The translations under genes and the position numbers were made by a program. Below, in pieces: positions 51,701-60,930 of a stretch of DNA of 64,000 nucleotides. Each line of letters starts with the position of its first letter. Positions within the stretch are counted from its first letter, which is position 1. The stretch is from Streptomyces toxytricini. GTDB taxonomy: Bacteria; Actinomycetota; Actinomycetes; Streptomycetales; Streptomycetaceae. The stretch covers positions 267,534 to 331,533 of the forward strand of contig NZ_BMTY01000005.1 in NCBI RefSeq assembly GCF_014649915.1, in the 5' to 3' direction. The notes below the pieces were generated by a model that was not told where the DNA came from, ran no database searches, and worked only from the letters and a program-made list of their open reading frames with translations.

Positions 51701-52348
51701 CTAATCGGCAGGCTGCTCCGGCACGAGCCCGAAGTGGTACTCGGCGTGCGTGAGGAGTTCCTCCGTGAGCCGTACACCCGTCAGCTGCTCGGTGAGGGCA
51801 AGGACCGCCGCCTTGGCATCGGCGCTCGCACCCGTGCATACCCCGCCCTCAGCCAAGTCGAAGCCGATCTCCCGCATCATCGGGACCAACTCGTCCGGCG
51901 TGCTGCCGTACCTGCGCGTGGGCCATTCGAAGCCGGTTTGCAACTCGCCGTTCTCGTACCAGTCGAAGAGTTCGATCGGCTTGCCCCCGTTGGTGGAATG
52001 CGACACGGCCCGCCCGTTCAGTGACAGGGCGGGGAGGAACCGCGACATGCCCGAGCTCCCGTCGAAGGCGAAGACGAGCGTCCATTCGCCGCCCCTACCC
52101 GGAACGGTGCAAGCACCTGCGATGAACGAGTCGTCCCAGTAATCTGTCGCATCCCGATGGTCCTCATGCTGCTCGACCAGTGCGTCCAGGCCCTCACCCG
52201 TTCCCTGCGGCTCGGCCTCCATCAGACGCAGCGCCTCTGCCGGGGCGATGCCACGGACGAGTGCCAGGCCGTATCCGCCCGCCATCGCGGCGCAGAACAT
52301 CCGGGAGGAACGGATCCAGGCGTAATCCTGTGCAGTCACCGAAGTCAT
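51701..52348 (-). CDS. DUF6461-like protein
   Basis: A 215-residue cytoplasmic protein of a family common in Streptomyces (DUF6461 by pattern): TAQDYAWIRSSRMFCAAM at the start, a Gly-containing GGEWTLVFAFDGSSG, and FDWYENGELQTGFEWPTRRYGS. The family has no established function; it is often found among toxin-immunity-like or surface-associated genes. ATG 52348 is chosen because it starts directly before the conserved block. Convergent with the small SDR gene. Confidence 0.75.
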   Translation of the reverse strand: MTSVTAQDYAWIRSSRMFCAAMAGGYGLALVRGIAPAEALRLMEAEPQGTGEGLDALVEQHEDHRDATDYWDDSFIAGACTVPGRGGEWTLVFAFDGSSGMSRFLPALSLNGRAVSHSTNGGKPIELFDWYENGELQTGFEWPTRRYGSTPDELVPMMREIGFDLAEGGVCTGASADAKAAVLALTEQLTGVRLTEELLTHAEYHFGLVPEQPAD

Positions 52349-52505
52349 GCACCGAAGCCTGCCTCCCGGCACTGACACGCCGGCCGCACTCGGCCACGGG
52401 TGCAGGGCCCGGACACGGCGCCCGCCGATCGGCCCGCGCCTTGAGGAGCGCCAACGCGACTGCCCGGGCCGCGAGCGGCAGCCGCCGGCGCGGCCCGGGA
52501 CCCGG

Positions 52506-53699
52506 CTACCCGGCCGCCGTCGCCGCGTCGGCCTGGTGGCCGGCGGTCGTCCGCGGGCCGTCCGGGATGTGGAGGACCGCTGCCGCGCCCGCCAAGACCG
52601 CCGCCCCGAGGGGGAAATAGCCCTGCTGCGGCACGGTGTCGGTGCGCGTACGGGCCGAGCCGGCCCCGGGGGCCGCGGTCAGCCCCCACTCTGAGCCCTC
52701 CGCCCGCCGCTGCAGCAGCCCCTCGTACGTGTCCGGCTCCGGCTCGCCCAGGCCGATCGCCGCGCTGCGGCCCAGGCTGCCGGCGACGAACGCGTACTCC
52801 GCGCCCAGCAGGGCCCCCACCACCGCGCCGGCACCGGACCAGGTGAGGTCCGCGTCCCCCAGCCGCATGCTGCTCGGCGGCCGCTGGAGGTGGAGGTTGT
52901 GCGCGCAGACCAGCGTCGGACCCCGCCCGGCCTCGGCGGCGCGGATGGCGAGCAGGTTCTCCGCCATCAGCCCGTCCCGCACGGCGAGCAGCCCCCGCAC
53001 CCGCTCCGGCTGGTCCATGGGCCGCGCCGCCTGCCGGTGGTAGCGCAACAGGCCGCGCCCCGCGGCGAGGTGGACGCCCGCCCGGTGCCACTCCTCCCGT
53101 GACGTGGCCGCGATCCGCTCCGGCGCGCGCGCGTACAGTGCGCCCCACAGGTCGTCGGCGAGCGCCAGCAGCGCCGTGGTCGCCGGCTCGGCCCCCGGCG
53201 AGGCCGCCGCGTCCAGGACCGCCTCCGGGCGGCTCCACCGCGCGTCGTCGCCGGCCAGCTCCGCGAGGTCCGCGCCGAGGTCCAGGCCCAGGTGGGCGCG
53301 CGCGTGCTCCAGGTACGGGCGCGGACTGGGCGCGCTCATGGACTCCGTCGGCGCGTCGAAGCCGTGGAAGGCGAGCCGCTCCTGCGGGGGCCGGTTCCGG
53401 TTGTACGCGTGCATCCACGCGACGAGCCGCCGGTTGGCCGCCGACTCCCCCCAGCCGTGGCTGAACCCCTCGCGCATCACCGCGTCGAGGGTCCCCCGCC
53501 CCTTGCGGACGTAGTCGTCGACGGCGAGCGCGGCCACTCGGTCGACCTCCAGGGCGACCGACCGGAAGCCGATCCCGGCGAGCTGCCCGAACAGGTCGTT
53601 GCGGACCCACCCGAAGGCGGGTTCAAGGTGCGTCGGCTCTCCCAGGCCCAGCAGGGCGCACGACGCAGGGACGATTTCCCGGATGTCCTGACTCATCAT
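52506..53699 (-). CDS. Erythromycin esterase-family protein
   Basis: A 397-residue member of the EreA/EreB-like hydrolase family. The N-terminus has LLGLGEPTHLEPAFGWVRNDLF with the catalytic His and Glu region, then ALEVDRVAA and AHNLHLQR with a second conserved His. The C-terminal 60 residues end in a hydrophobic Ala-rich segment. ATG 53699/53696 start beyond a weak GCGGGA. It diverges from the double-MerR gene, a pairing seen often in Streptomyces. It may inactivate macrolide-like esters; actual substrate is unknown. Confidence 0.87.
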   Translation of the reverse strand: MMSQDIREIVPASCALLGLGEPTHLEPAFGWVRNDLFGQLAGIGFRSVALEVDRVAALAVDDYVRKGRGTLDAVMREGFSHGWGESAANRRLVAWMHAYNRNRPPQERLAFHGFDAPTESMSAPSPRPYLEHARAHLGLDLGADLAELAGDDARWSRPEAVLDAAASPGAEPATTALLALADDLWGALYARAPERIAATSREEWHRAGVHLAAGRGLLRYHRQAARPMDQPERVRGLLAVRDGLMAENLLAIRAAEAGRGPTLVCAHNLHLQRPPSSMRLGDADLTWSGAGAVVGALLGAEYAFVAGSLGRSAAIGLGEPEPDTYEGLLQRRAEGSEWGLTAAPGAGSARTRTDTVPQQGYFPLGAAVLAGAAAVLHIPDGPRTTAGHQADAATAAG

Positions 53700-53749
53700 G
53701 TCCCGCAAGCGTATCTTTGAAAGCCCGGTGGAGGCTTTGCTCTCCATTG

Positions 53750-53765
53750 GCCGTGTGCACACGGC
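53750..53765. promoter_or_regulatory. Palindrome between esterase and MerR genes
   Basis: GCCGTGTGCACACGGC is a perfect 16-bp palindrome 36 bp before the MerR-type start. It is the best candidate operator for the divergent promoter; MerR proteins bind such dyads. Confidence 0.55.
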
Positions 53766-53801
53766 ACCGGAGTGCCCGAAGTCTCAAACAGCAGGGAAGC
53801 C

Positions 53802-54578
53802 ATGCGACCAGCCGACCTGGCCCGCGGGCACGGCATCTCCACCCAGGCCGTCCGCAACTACGAGCGCGACGGCTTCCTCCCGCCCGCCGAGCGCACCGCC
53901 AGTGGCTACCGCGTCTACACCCCGCTGCACGCGGCCGCACTGCGCACCTTCCTCGCGCTCGTCGCCGCGTACGGGCACCAGCCGGCCGGCCGCATCATGA
54001 ACGCCGTCCACCACGACTCCCTCGACGACGCCCTCGACGCCGTCGACCGGGGCCACGCGCGGCTGCTGCGCGACCGGGAGACCCTCGCCGCCGTACGGCA
54101 GGCCGTCGGCCACCTCGCGGCGGAGCCTGCGCACTCCGCCCCCGGCCCACCCGCCCGGGCCGGCGGGCCCCTTACCGTCGGCGAACTCGCCCGCTGGCTC
54201 GGCGTCACCCCGGCGACCCTGCGCAACTGGGAGACCGCCGGGATCCTCGACCCCGCCCGCGAACCCGGCACCGGGTACCGCGTCTTCCGCGAGGCCGACG
54301 TACGCGACGCCGAACTCGCCCACCTCCTGCGGCGCGGCGGCTACCCCCTGGACCGCATCACCACGGTCGTCCGGCAGATCCGCGCGACCGCCCGCACCGG
54401 GACCGTCACCGGCGCGGGCGCCGACGCCCTCACCCGCGCCCTCGACGACTGGCAGCGGCAGCTCACCGCGCGGGGCGTGGCCATGCTCACCGCAGCCGCC
54501 CGGCTCGGCGACTACCTGGCCCTCCGCGACGGCCCCGCCGGGCCGGACCCCGCCGACGCGGGGCCACCCGCCGAATGA
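53802..54578 (+). CDS. Transcriptional regulator with two MerR HTH domains (TioE-like)
   Basis: A 258-residue protein with two complete MerR winged-helix modules: MRPADLARGHGISTQAVRNYERDGFLPP at the N-terminus and LTVGELARWLGVTPATLRNWETAGILDP after residue 125. The TioE-type architecture could let a single chain act as the dimer reader of a dyad. ATG 53802 is chosen because GGGAAG precedes it. It is divergent from the esterase-like gene and probably controls it through the 16-bp palindrome. Confidence 0.88.
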   Translation: MRPADLARGHGISTQAVRNYERDGFLPPAERTASGYRVYTPLHAAALRTFLALVAAYGHQPAGRIMNAVHHDSLDDALDAVDRGHARLLRDRETLAAVRQAVGHLAAEPAHSAPGPPARAGGPLTVGELARWLGVTPATLRNWETAGILDPAREPGTGYRVFREADVRDAELAHLLRRGGYPLDRITTVVRQIRATARTGTVTGAGADALTRALDDWQRQLTARGVAMLTAAARLGDYLALRDGPAGPDPADAGPPAE

Positions 54579-54627
54579 ACGGCGGCCCCGGACGGGTCCC
54601 GGCCCCGGCAGACCCCCGGCGCGCCCG

Positions 54628-57003
54628 TCACGGGCCGTCGAACTCCGGCAGGGACGGCGCATGGCGGTACCACCGGGCGATCGCCGGATGCGTGAACGAC
54701 CACCCCTCCGGCCCGACCCGCAGCACCTCCTGCGCGGACGCCTCGTCGAGCAGCCGGTACACCGCGTCCGGGGGCAGCCCCCACACGGCGAACCGGGACG
54801 AGACGACCGCCCGGAGCCAGTGCCCGGTCACGGTGGTGCCCGCCAGGAGCGGCACCAGCAGCACGCAGGCGCCCGAGGCGGCGAGCAGCAGCGCAAGGCA
54901 CAGCACCAGCGCAAGGACCTCCCCGACGATCCACCGCTTCTTCGCGGGGCGCGCCACCTGCTCGGCGGACCACGCGGTGAAACCCAGCACCAGCGCGGCC
55001 CCCGTCAGGAACACGATGTCTGCGGCCGATTCCGGCACCGTCACCGCGAACAGCAGCACCAGCCCGCCCGGAACGCCCTTCAGCAACCCCTGCCAGACCC
55101 GCCCCACCGGGTCCCCGCGCGGCGCCCGCGGATCCAGCCGGTGCCGCTGGTACCCGTACCAGGCGAAGGCGGTGAGCACGCCCAGCAGGAACCACGCCGG
55201 CTCCATGCCCGAGTCGGACGTGCCGTACGGGGACCCGTAGTACGGGTCGCCGGCCCGGCCCTCGGACTCGTACATGTCCAGCATCAGCCACACGAGCATG
55301 CCGGTCACGGCCGCGTACGCGGCGGCCTGCCACCGGGAGGGCCGCCGCCCGCGGTAGAGCACCCGCAGGTCCCCGACCGGCCCGCCCTCCTCCTTCTCCC
55401 GGAACGCCAGCAGCCGCAGGGCCGCGTGGCGGCGCTGCTCCCGGAACGGCCCCCGGTACTGGCGGTACGGCAGGTACGCGCCGAACAGGTGCCGCACCAG
55501 CCGGAGTTGCAGCGACTCCTCCGTCGCGTCCTCGGCGACCAGCTCCGCGGGGTCCGCGCGTCCGTCCGTGTACAGCAGCCGGGCGGCGCCGGCCAGTGTC
55601 GGGTCGGCGAGGACCGCGGCGGCCGGCAGGTCGGGCCGGGCCGCGAGCGCTTCCAGCACCGGAGCCCACTCCCGCTGCTTCGTACGGGAACGGGAGCTGC
55701 GCTGGATCCAGCCGTCGAGGTCGTCGGCGCCGAGGGGCCGCAGCCGGACCCCGGCGCTGCCGGCGATGACGGTGTCGGTCCGCTCCACCGTGTCGGTGAA
55801 CTCCGCCCAGCCGCTGACCAGGACGAACGGCGCCTGCTCGGGCAGCCGGTTGAACAGGTGCAGCGCGCAGGCCCGCTGGCGCAGGGTGAGGCTGTCGAAG
55901 TCGTCGAGGATGGGCAGCAGGAGGTGCCTGCCGAGCAGGGTGCGGACGTCCTCGGCGGTGCAGCCGGTGAGCGCGCCCGCGATCCAGGCCAGCAGGTCGT
56001 CGACCGGGCCCGGCCGGGGGCGCCAGCCGCGCAGCGACACCAGCACGGGCACCGCGCCGGTGTCCGCCGAGGTGAGCAGGCGGGTGCCGAGGTGGCGGGC
56101 GAGCTGGGTCTTGCCGGAGCCGCGGTCACCGAGAACGAGCAGGCGCCGGCCGCGGACGAGGGCGTGGACCTCCGCGATCTCGTCGTAGCGCCCGCCGAGG
56201 TCGGGGGCGTCGGGGCCCGCATCGGTGAAGTCCGGGCCGACGGTGGTGTAGCGCAGGCGGATCGGCGCCGGGTGGGCGGCCACGCCCCAGGGGCGCCGGT
56301 CGGGGGCGAGGGTCCGCCAGGCGTCCCGCTCCAGGGAGCCCGGGCCCGGGCCGTCCGGGCCGGCGGCGGCCTCCCGGCCGGCGGGGACGGCGGGGACGGC
56401 GGGGGCGGCGGCGGGGGTGGCCGCCGGGTGCGCCGGGTCGGCGGGGTCCGCGGGGTGCGGCGGGCCGGCGGGGCCCGCGGCCAGGGCGGCGGCCGCCGCC
56501 TCGCCGGCCGCCGGGCCGGCCGGGGCGGGGGCCGGGAGCGGGGCCGGGGCCGGGGTCGGCCCCGGCAGGCCGCAGGCCGGGATGCCGCCGCCGACGGGGA
56601 AGGGGTCCGTACACGGGTCGAAGCGGGCTCCGCGCGGGCCCGCGGATGGGGCGGCGCCCCTCGGTCCCGGCGGCGGCCCGGCGGCCGGACCCTCCTGCGG
56701 CGGGACGGTCCGCGCCCACTGGTGCTCCGCCCGGGCCCGCGCCCAACGGGCCTGCCACAGGTCGAGGTTGGCCTCCGGGTCGCACGCCTGCACCCACGCC
56801 CGTACGAGCTCCCAGCGCGGCAGGCTCCGCCCCGACGCGGCGGCGCTGAGCGCACCCTTGCTCCAGTTGACGTCCGTGGAGAGGCGGGCCAGGGTCAGCC
56901 CGGCCGCGGCACGGAGCCCGCGCAGTTCCCGCGCGAGCTCCGCCAGGGCCGGGACGCTCGTGTCGAGCGGCTGTTCGGGCCGCCCGCGCCGTCCCGTCGC
57001 CAT
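54628..57003 (-). CDS. XRE-type HTH fused to NACHT/STAND-like NTPase with C-terminal membrane domain
   Basis: A 791-residue protein. Residues 8-70 form a helix-turn-helix of the XRE type (LRAAAGLTLARLSTDVNWSKGALS...). A Pro/Ala-rich linker (about 110-235) leads to a P-loop NTPase with Walker A LGDRGSGKTQLA (Lys298) and the Walker B-like LLPILDDFDSL. At least four hydrophobic segments follow (about 560-720), then a soluble tail. STAND-type NTPases with HTH and membrane parts are known in Streptomyces but mostly uncharacterised. The 86-residue gene upstream ends 4 bp before it. Confidence 0.85.
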   Translation of the reverse strand: MATGRRGRPEQPLDTSVPALAELARELRGLRAAAGLTLARLSTDVNWSKGALSAAASGRSLPRWELVRAWVQACDPEANLDLWQARWARARAEHQWARTVPPQEGPAAGPPPGPRGAAPSAGPRGARFDPCTDPFPVGGGIPACGLPGPTPAPAPLPAPAPAGPAAGEAAAAALAAGPAGPPHPADPADPAHPAATPAAAPAVPAVPAGREAAAGPDGPGPGSLERDAWRTLAPDRRPWGVAAHPAPIRLRYTTVGPDFTDAGPDAPDLGGRYDEIAEVHALVRGRRLLVLGDRGSGKTQLARHLGTRLLTSADTGAVPVLVSLRGWRPRPGPVDDLLAWIAGALTGCTAEDVRTLLGRHLLLPILDDFDSLTLRQRACALHLFNRLPEQAPFVLVSGWAEFTDTVERTDTVIAGSAGVRLRPLGADDLDGWIQRSSRSRTKQREWAPVLEALAARPDLPAAAVLADPTLAGAARLLYTDGRADPAELVAEDATEESLQLRLVRHLFGAYLPYRQYRGPFREQRRHAALRLLAFREKEEGGPVGDLRVLYRGRRPSRWQAAAYAAVTGMLVWLMLDMYESEGRAGDPYYGSPYGTSDSGMEPAWFLLGVLTAFAWYGYQRHRLDPRAPRGDPVGRVWQGLLKGVPGGLVLLFAVTVPESAADIVFLTGAALVLGFTAWSAEQVARPAKKRWIVGEVLALVLCLALLLAASGACVLLVPLLAGTTVTGHWLRAVVSSRFAVWGLPPDAVYRLLDEASAQEVLRVGPEGWSFTHPAIARWYRHAPSLPEFDGP

Positions 57004-57007
57004 GCCG

Positions 57008-57268
57008 CTACCGGCCGGCCGGCGGGACGACGGGACCGGCACCGTCCGCGTCGCCGCCGTCGCCGCCGGAGATGCGGCGGGCCAGCTCCAGGCCCGTCGT
57101 GGTGACCATCACGATCACCGCGAGGGACGTTCCCGGGTCCTGGCCGAGCACGGCCAGGACGGCGGTGGCCACGGCCACCACCACGACGACGACCACCTTC
57201 ACGCGCACGGGGGAGGGGCGTACGCCCAGCCCCGGAACCCACCCAACGGAAGCCACGGACATTCCCAT
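57008..57268 (-). CDS. Small membrane protein, 86 residues
   Basis: A short protein with one hydrophobic run (VRVKVVVVVVVAVATAVLAV) followed by a second (SLAVIVMVTTTGLEL), so one or two membrane spans with a Gly/Asp-rich tail. GGAGG lies before the ATG. It is coupled to the XRE-NTPase gene with a 4-bp gap and probably works with it at the membrane. No family was recognised. Confidence 0.7.
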   Translation of the reverse strand: MGMSVASVGWVPGLGVRPSPVRVKVVVVVVVAVATAVLAVLGQDPGTSLAVIVMVTTTGLELARRISGGDGGDADGAGPVVPPAGR

Positions 57269-57752
57269 CACGGAATCCTCCGATCGAAGCAACGGTCCGG
57301 ATCGAGGTGCGAAGCGCCTGCGCGAGCCCGCAGTTGGCGCTGCGGGCGGCCGCTCGACGGCCGGAAGCCGACGGGCGCCCACCCACCATGCCCGACCGCC
57401 GCCCTCCCCGGCACCGGCCCGAAAAATGCCCCTATGGTCCGCAGTATCCGCTGATGCCCGACCAGGTGAACATGGCACCGCCCGGGCCGTCCGTCCGTGA
57501 ACTATGCGCCTGCCGATGCGTCCTCGCAGCTCATGGCCACCCTGCGGGCGCGGCGGCGTTCACGAAGAAGAGACCGCACTGAACAACACCCCCTGTCGCG
57601 CATACTGCCCTCGGGGGCGCATCCGTGAAGATTCGCGCCCCTCCCGCGGGAGCCGACGGTCCGGATCCACGCACCGGCGGGGGCCGTTGGCGCGGCCCCC
57701 GCCCCTCCGCCCCGCACGCCGAACACCCGCCGGGGCGCACTCCGGCACCCGC
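57269..57752. other. 484-bp intergenic region with terminator and promoter
   Basis: It holds the hairpin at 57677-57702 that ends the CPBP gene, a second smaller stem (GGGGCGC 57614-57620 with GCGCCCC 57635-57641), and the promoter of the small membrane protein. A 42-codon plus-strand frame from GTG 57498 to the TGA near 57625 encodes an Arg-rich peptide but has no ribosome site; it was not called. Confidence 0.45.
57677..57702 (-). terminator. Terminator of the CPBP protease gene
   Basis: Perfect 10-bp inverted repeat GCGGGGGCCG/CGGCCCCCGC with the loop TTGGCG, 50 bp past the stop codon. GC-rich and without T tract. Confidence 0.75.
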
Positions 57753-59024
57753 TCAGGCGGGAAGGCCGGTGCCGGTGCCGGGGCCCGGCAGGCCCGACGG
57801 CTGCGGCCCGGGCGGCACCTCCAGCGGTGCCCCGGCCGGATCCGCGGGCCGGCGCGAGGCGATGCCGCGGGCCCGCGCCATCCGGTCGACGACCAGGCAG
57901 AACACCGGCGCGCTCACCAGCTCCACGACCAGCGCCTGCCACGGCGCGTCCGCGGCCGTCCCGGAGTCCGCCAACTGCCCGAGGGCGAGCGCGAGTCCGA
58001 ACGACAGGACGTTGTTCGCCGTGTGCATGGCGATCACGGCCTCCAGGCCGCCGGTCCGCAGGACGAGCCACCCCCACCACAGCGCCGAGTACAGCAGCAG
58101 GAAGAAGCCGCTCCACCCGCCGAACCCGTGCGCCAGGGCGAACAGCACGGACGCCACGCACAGCCCGGGCCAGGGGGAGCGCAGGAAGCCGCCGAAGAAC
58201 TGGACGAGCCAGCCGCGGAAGACGAACTCCTCGGCCGCGGCCTGGAACGGCACCAGCGCCGCGAACAACGCCAGCCCCACCAGCAGCCGCGTCATCCCGG
58301 GGACGTCGCCTTCGAAGACCTCGTCCCCGGCCTCCAGCCACTCCCACAGCACGAGGACGCCCATCTGCACGGCCATGACCGGGAACGCCACGGCCGCGCA
58401 CAGCCCGAGCCACCGCCACCGCATCCGCCCGACCACCGACAAGACCGTCCCCGGCGGCCGCATCCCGCACCACAGCACGGCCAGCAGCACCACGGGGATG
58501 CCGATCGCCAGGCCGGTGAGCGCGAGCGCCTGGTCTGCGAGCGGGTCGGCCAGCAGCCGGTCGCTGCCGTCCTCGGGGGCCGGGCCGAAGCCGAGCGCCT
58601 GGCCGACCGCCATCCCGATCCCGACGAGCAGCACCATCGCGACCATGAACAGCCCGGTCACGACCGCGAATTCGCCGAGGCGGTGCCACAGGCGCTGGCG
58701 TCCGTTGCGGGACTGCTCGTGGTACCGCGTCCCGGCCGGCGCGGCCACCCGCCGCGGCGGCTCCGGCTGTACCGGCCACCCCCAGGCCGCGGCAGGATGC
58801 GCATACGGCCCACCCTGCGCGGCCCCGCGGTACGGCTCCCCGCCCCCGAGCGGCGGGGCCCCGGAATGCGGCTGTGGCCCGCCGGGGTGCCCCTGTGGCC
58901 CGGCCGCCTGCCCGGGGGGCGCCCACGGGTCGCCCGCCGACCCGGGGGGTGCCCACGGGTCGCGGCCCTCCGGCCGCTCCCGCGCGGCGTCCGCCGCCCG
59001 GCCCGGCTCCGATATCTCCGACAC
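57753..59024 (-). CDS. CPBP-family intramembrane metalloprotease
   Basis: A 423-residue membrane protein with about eight helices. A Pro/Gly-rich cytoplasmic N-terminus (1-110, with WAPPG repeats) precedes the CPBP/Abi domain: EEFVFRGWL (EExxxR), FALAHG (FxxxH) and HTANN as the third motif. Homologues process prenyl-modified or membrane proteins, or act in bacteriocin immunity. GTG 59024 is preferred because AAAGGGG lies 8 nt before it; an upstream GTG overlaps that box. No relation to the biosynthetic blocks is evident. Confidence 0.88.
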   Translation of the reverse strand: MSEISEPGRAADAARERPEGRDPWAPPGSAGDPWAPPGQAAGPQGHPGGPQPHSGAPPLGGGEPYRGAAQGGPYAHPAAAWGWPVQPEPPRRVAAPAGTRYHEQSRNGRQRLWHRLGEFAVVTGLFMVAMVLLVGIGMAVGQALGFGPAPEDGSDRLLADPLADQALALTGLAIGIPVVLLAVLWCGMRPPGTVLSVVGRMRWRWLGLCAAVAFPVMAVQMGVLVLWEWLEAGDEVFEGDVPGMTRLLVGLALFAALVPFQAAAEEFVFRGWLVQFFGGFLRSPWPGLCVASVLFALAHGFGGWSGFFLLLYSALWWGWLVLRTGGLEAVIAMHTANNVLSFGLALALGQLADSGTAADAPWQALVVELVSAPVFCLVVDRMARARGIASRRPADPAGAPLEVPPGPQPSGLPGPGTGTGLPA

Positions 59025-59111
59025 GGCCGAAGCCCCTTTCACTCGCCTCGCCCAGGACACCGCGATCACCGGCCCCGGCACGGCACACGGCCGCCCCGGC
59101 ACCATAAGCGA

Positions 59112-59717
59112 TCACCCGCAGCACCCTCCCTGCCACCGGTGGGAGGGCCGATACCTGCCGTGCCGACACAGCCGAGGCGAGGACCGCTCGCGCCGGCACG
59201 GCGCGGTCGGGAGCCGGCCGGAGGTCGCGGGCGGATCCGAGGAGGCGGGCGCCGACCCGATGGAAGGGGACGGCGCGTCGGGAAGCGCGGGCGGCCCCTC
59301 CGCGACCGACGACATGCTGCGCCGGGCGGTGCACACCGCGACGAGTCCGCTCATCATTCCGCCCGCGGCCGAAACGGCAGCCATGGACACGTTCACCCAG
59401 TCGACCACCACATCGGACGCGTGGAAGTCATCAGTGGGCGTGAGCGGACCCTGCTCCTGGTGGGCCGTCGGCTTCAAGCCCCCTCCTCCACCGCCTGCGA
59501 ATCCGGGTTCGGCGGAGAACCCCCAGACCACCAGGATCACCGCCGCCAGAGCCAGGCCGGCCACCGCGCCCGCCCACAGCCACCACACGCGCCTTGGCAC
59601 GGCGCCGCCCCACGGCCGGTCGGCCGCCCCTTCGGCCTCCGCTGCCGGGCCGCTCCGGTTCAGGATGCCGGCCACTGAGTCCGAAAGGACGGTGAGGCGT
59701 CGACTTCTGGTGATCAT
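59112..59717 (-). CDS. Hypothetical membrane protein
   Basis: A 201-residue protein with two probable membrane segments (VWWLWAGAVAGLALAAVILV at about 48-70 and a second at about 107-130). Between them is a Gly-rich extracytoplasmic loop; the tail is Ser/Pro/Arg-rich. The start is ATG 59717 behind GGAGGAGC. No family was recognised. Transcribed in the same direction as the CPBP gene, 87 bp upstream of its start. Confidence 0.6.
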   Translation of the reverse strand: MITRSRRLTVLSDSVAGILNRSGPAAEAEGAADRPWGGAVPRRVWWLWAGAVAGLALAAVILVVWGFSAEPGFAGGGGGGLKPTAHQEQGPLTPTDDFHASDVVVDWVNVSMAAVSAAGGMMSGLVAVCTARRSMSSVAEGPPALPDAPSPSIGSAPASSDPPATSGRLPTAPCRRERSSPRLCRHGRYRPSHRWQGGCCG

Positions 59718-59939
59718 GCGAACTGCTCCTCCGAGGAGTGCCGGGGCCGCAGCGAGGACGGTCCTCCCGCCGCCCGCCGGTACGACTCCATTGCGCCCCG
59801 TCAGGCGCGGCGCGTCACGGCACGGCATCCCGCGGCTTGACAGCCGAGATGCCGCGCGCACGCGTCGGTCGGAGAAGGCTGCGGCCGCCGCCGACATCGT
59901 CGCCCCACCCCAGGTCGGCGACCCGCGCCGGAGGGACGC

Positions 59940-60743
59940 CTACCCGGGGAGCCGCAGTGCCAGGCCGTCGAGGACGACCTCCAGCCCGTACGCGAACTTC
60001 GCGTCCCGCAGCGCGGCGGGATCGGCGCCGGCGGCGGCCGCGGGGGACCCGTCCCGGGCGCCCGTACCCGCCTGCCCGGCGCCGCCCCCGCCGGTGTGGG
60101 CCGCCTGCACGGCCTCGTACTCCTCGTGCAGGTGGGCGTGGCCTGCCGCCGCCTCGGCGGCCGCCGGGATCAGGCGGGCGATGAACTCCGCCTCGCTCTC
60201 CCCGGACCGGGCCACCGCCGTCAGCCAGGCCGCCTCCGTCGAGCTCATCCCGATGACGTAGCCGAGGAGGGTCTCGATGGCCCGGCTCGGCTCGGGGAAC
60301 CCGGCCCCCGTGAACAGCGCCGCGAGCCGCTCGGAGGACCCCATGAGGTTCGGCCCCAGATAGGCGAGCCCGGCCTGGCCGAGCACCGAGGCCAGCCACG
60401 GGTGCCGCAGCACGGTGTGGCGGAAGGACGCGGCCGCCTGGGTGGCGGCGGTCCGCCAGTCCCCGTCCCCCTCCTCGCCCGCGGGGACGCGGATCTCGCC
60501 GAACACCTCGTCCACCGCGAGCTCCATCAACTCGTCCTTGGTGGCGACGTGCCGGTACAGGGACGTCGCGCCGGCGCCGAGGCGGGCGCCCAGCTTCCGC
60601 ATGCTCAGCGCCTCGACGCCCTCCGCGTCGAGCACCGCCACGGCCTCGCGGACGATCGCCAACCGGCTGAGCGCGGGCTGTTCGGCCGCCCCGCGCGGTG
60701 CGCGGGCCCACACGGACGGGACGGGGTTGCTCTTGCCTGCCAT
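59940..60743 (-). CDS. TetR-family regulator (TetR_C tetracycline-repressor-like)
   Basis: A 267-residue repressor with the HTH in LSRLAIVREAVAVLDAEG...LSMRKLGARLGAGATSLYRHVATKDELM and the longer C-terminal domain of the tetracycline-repressor branch, closed by a Gly/Ala-rich stretch and FAYGLEVVLDGLALRLP. ATG 60743 has AGGAG upstream. It diverges from an MFS drug-efflux gene with an operator region full of TGCGTACA repeats, the standard repressor-pump layout. Confidence 0.92.
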   Translation of the reverse strand: MAGKSNPVPSVWARAPRGAAEQPALSRLAIVREAVAVLDAEGVEALSMRKLGARLGAGATSLYRHVATKDELMELAVDEVFGEIRVPAGEEGDGDWRTAATQAAASFRHTVLRHPWLASVLGQAGLAYLGPNLMGSSERLAALFTGAGFPEPSRAIETLLGYVIGMSSTEAAWLTAVARSGESEAEFIARLIPAAAEAAAGHAHLHEEYEAVQAAHTGGGGAGQAGTGARDGSPAAAAGADPAALRDAKFAYGLEVVLDGLALRLPG

Positions 60744-60791
60744 GGCGTCACTCCTGGCTCCTCGAACGCGGACCGGTGCCGCGCGCCTCGC

Positions 60792-60885
60792 TGCGTACAC
60801 CGTGCGCACCAGCGTACAGGAGGCGCAGTTGCGTACACCGTTCCGCCGTGCGTACAGTGTGCGCATCGACGGAACGGTGTACGCA
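60792..60885. promoter_or_regulatory. Multi-site TetR operator between repressor and efflux gene
   Basis: Three related dyads: 60792-60808 (TGCGTACAC/CGTGCGCA), 60849-60865 (TGCGTACA-G-TGTGCGCA) and a large perfect 16-nt inverted repeat whose arms are 60830-60845 (TGCGTACACCGTTCCG) and 60870-60885. The middle dyad sits inside the loop of the large one. Several repressor dimers could bind and block both divergent promoters. Confidence 0.8.
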
Positions 60886-60930
60886 GATGGCCGCTCCGCC
60901 CACCAACTGCTCCCACCGGAGGGGAAATCC

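Noticed and set aside
57498..57625. 42-codon Arg-rich plus-strand frame
   Set aside because: No Shine-Dalgarno box, overlaps a hairpin, and no recognised family; kept only as a note.
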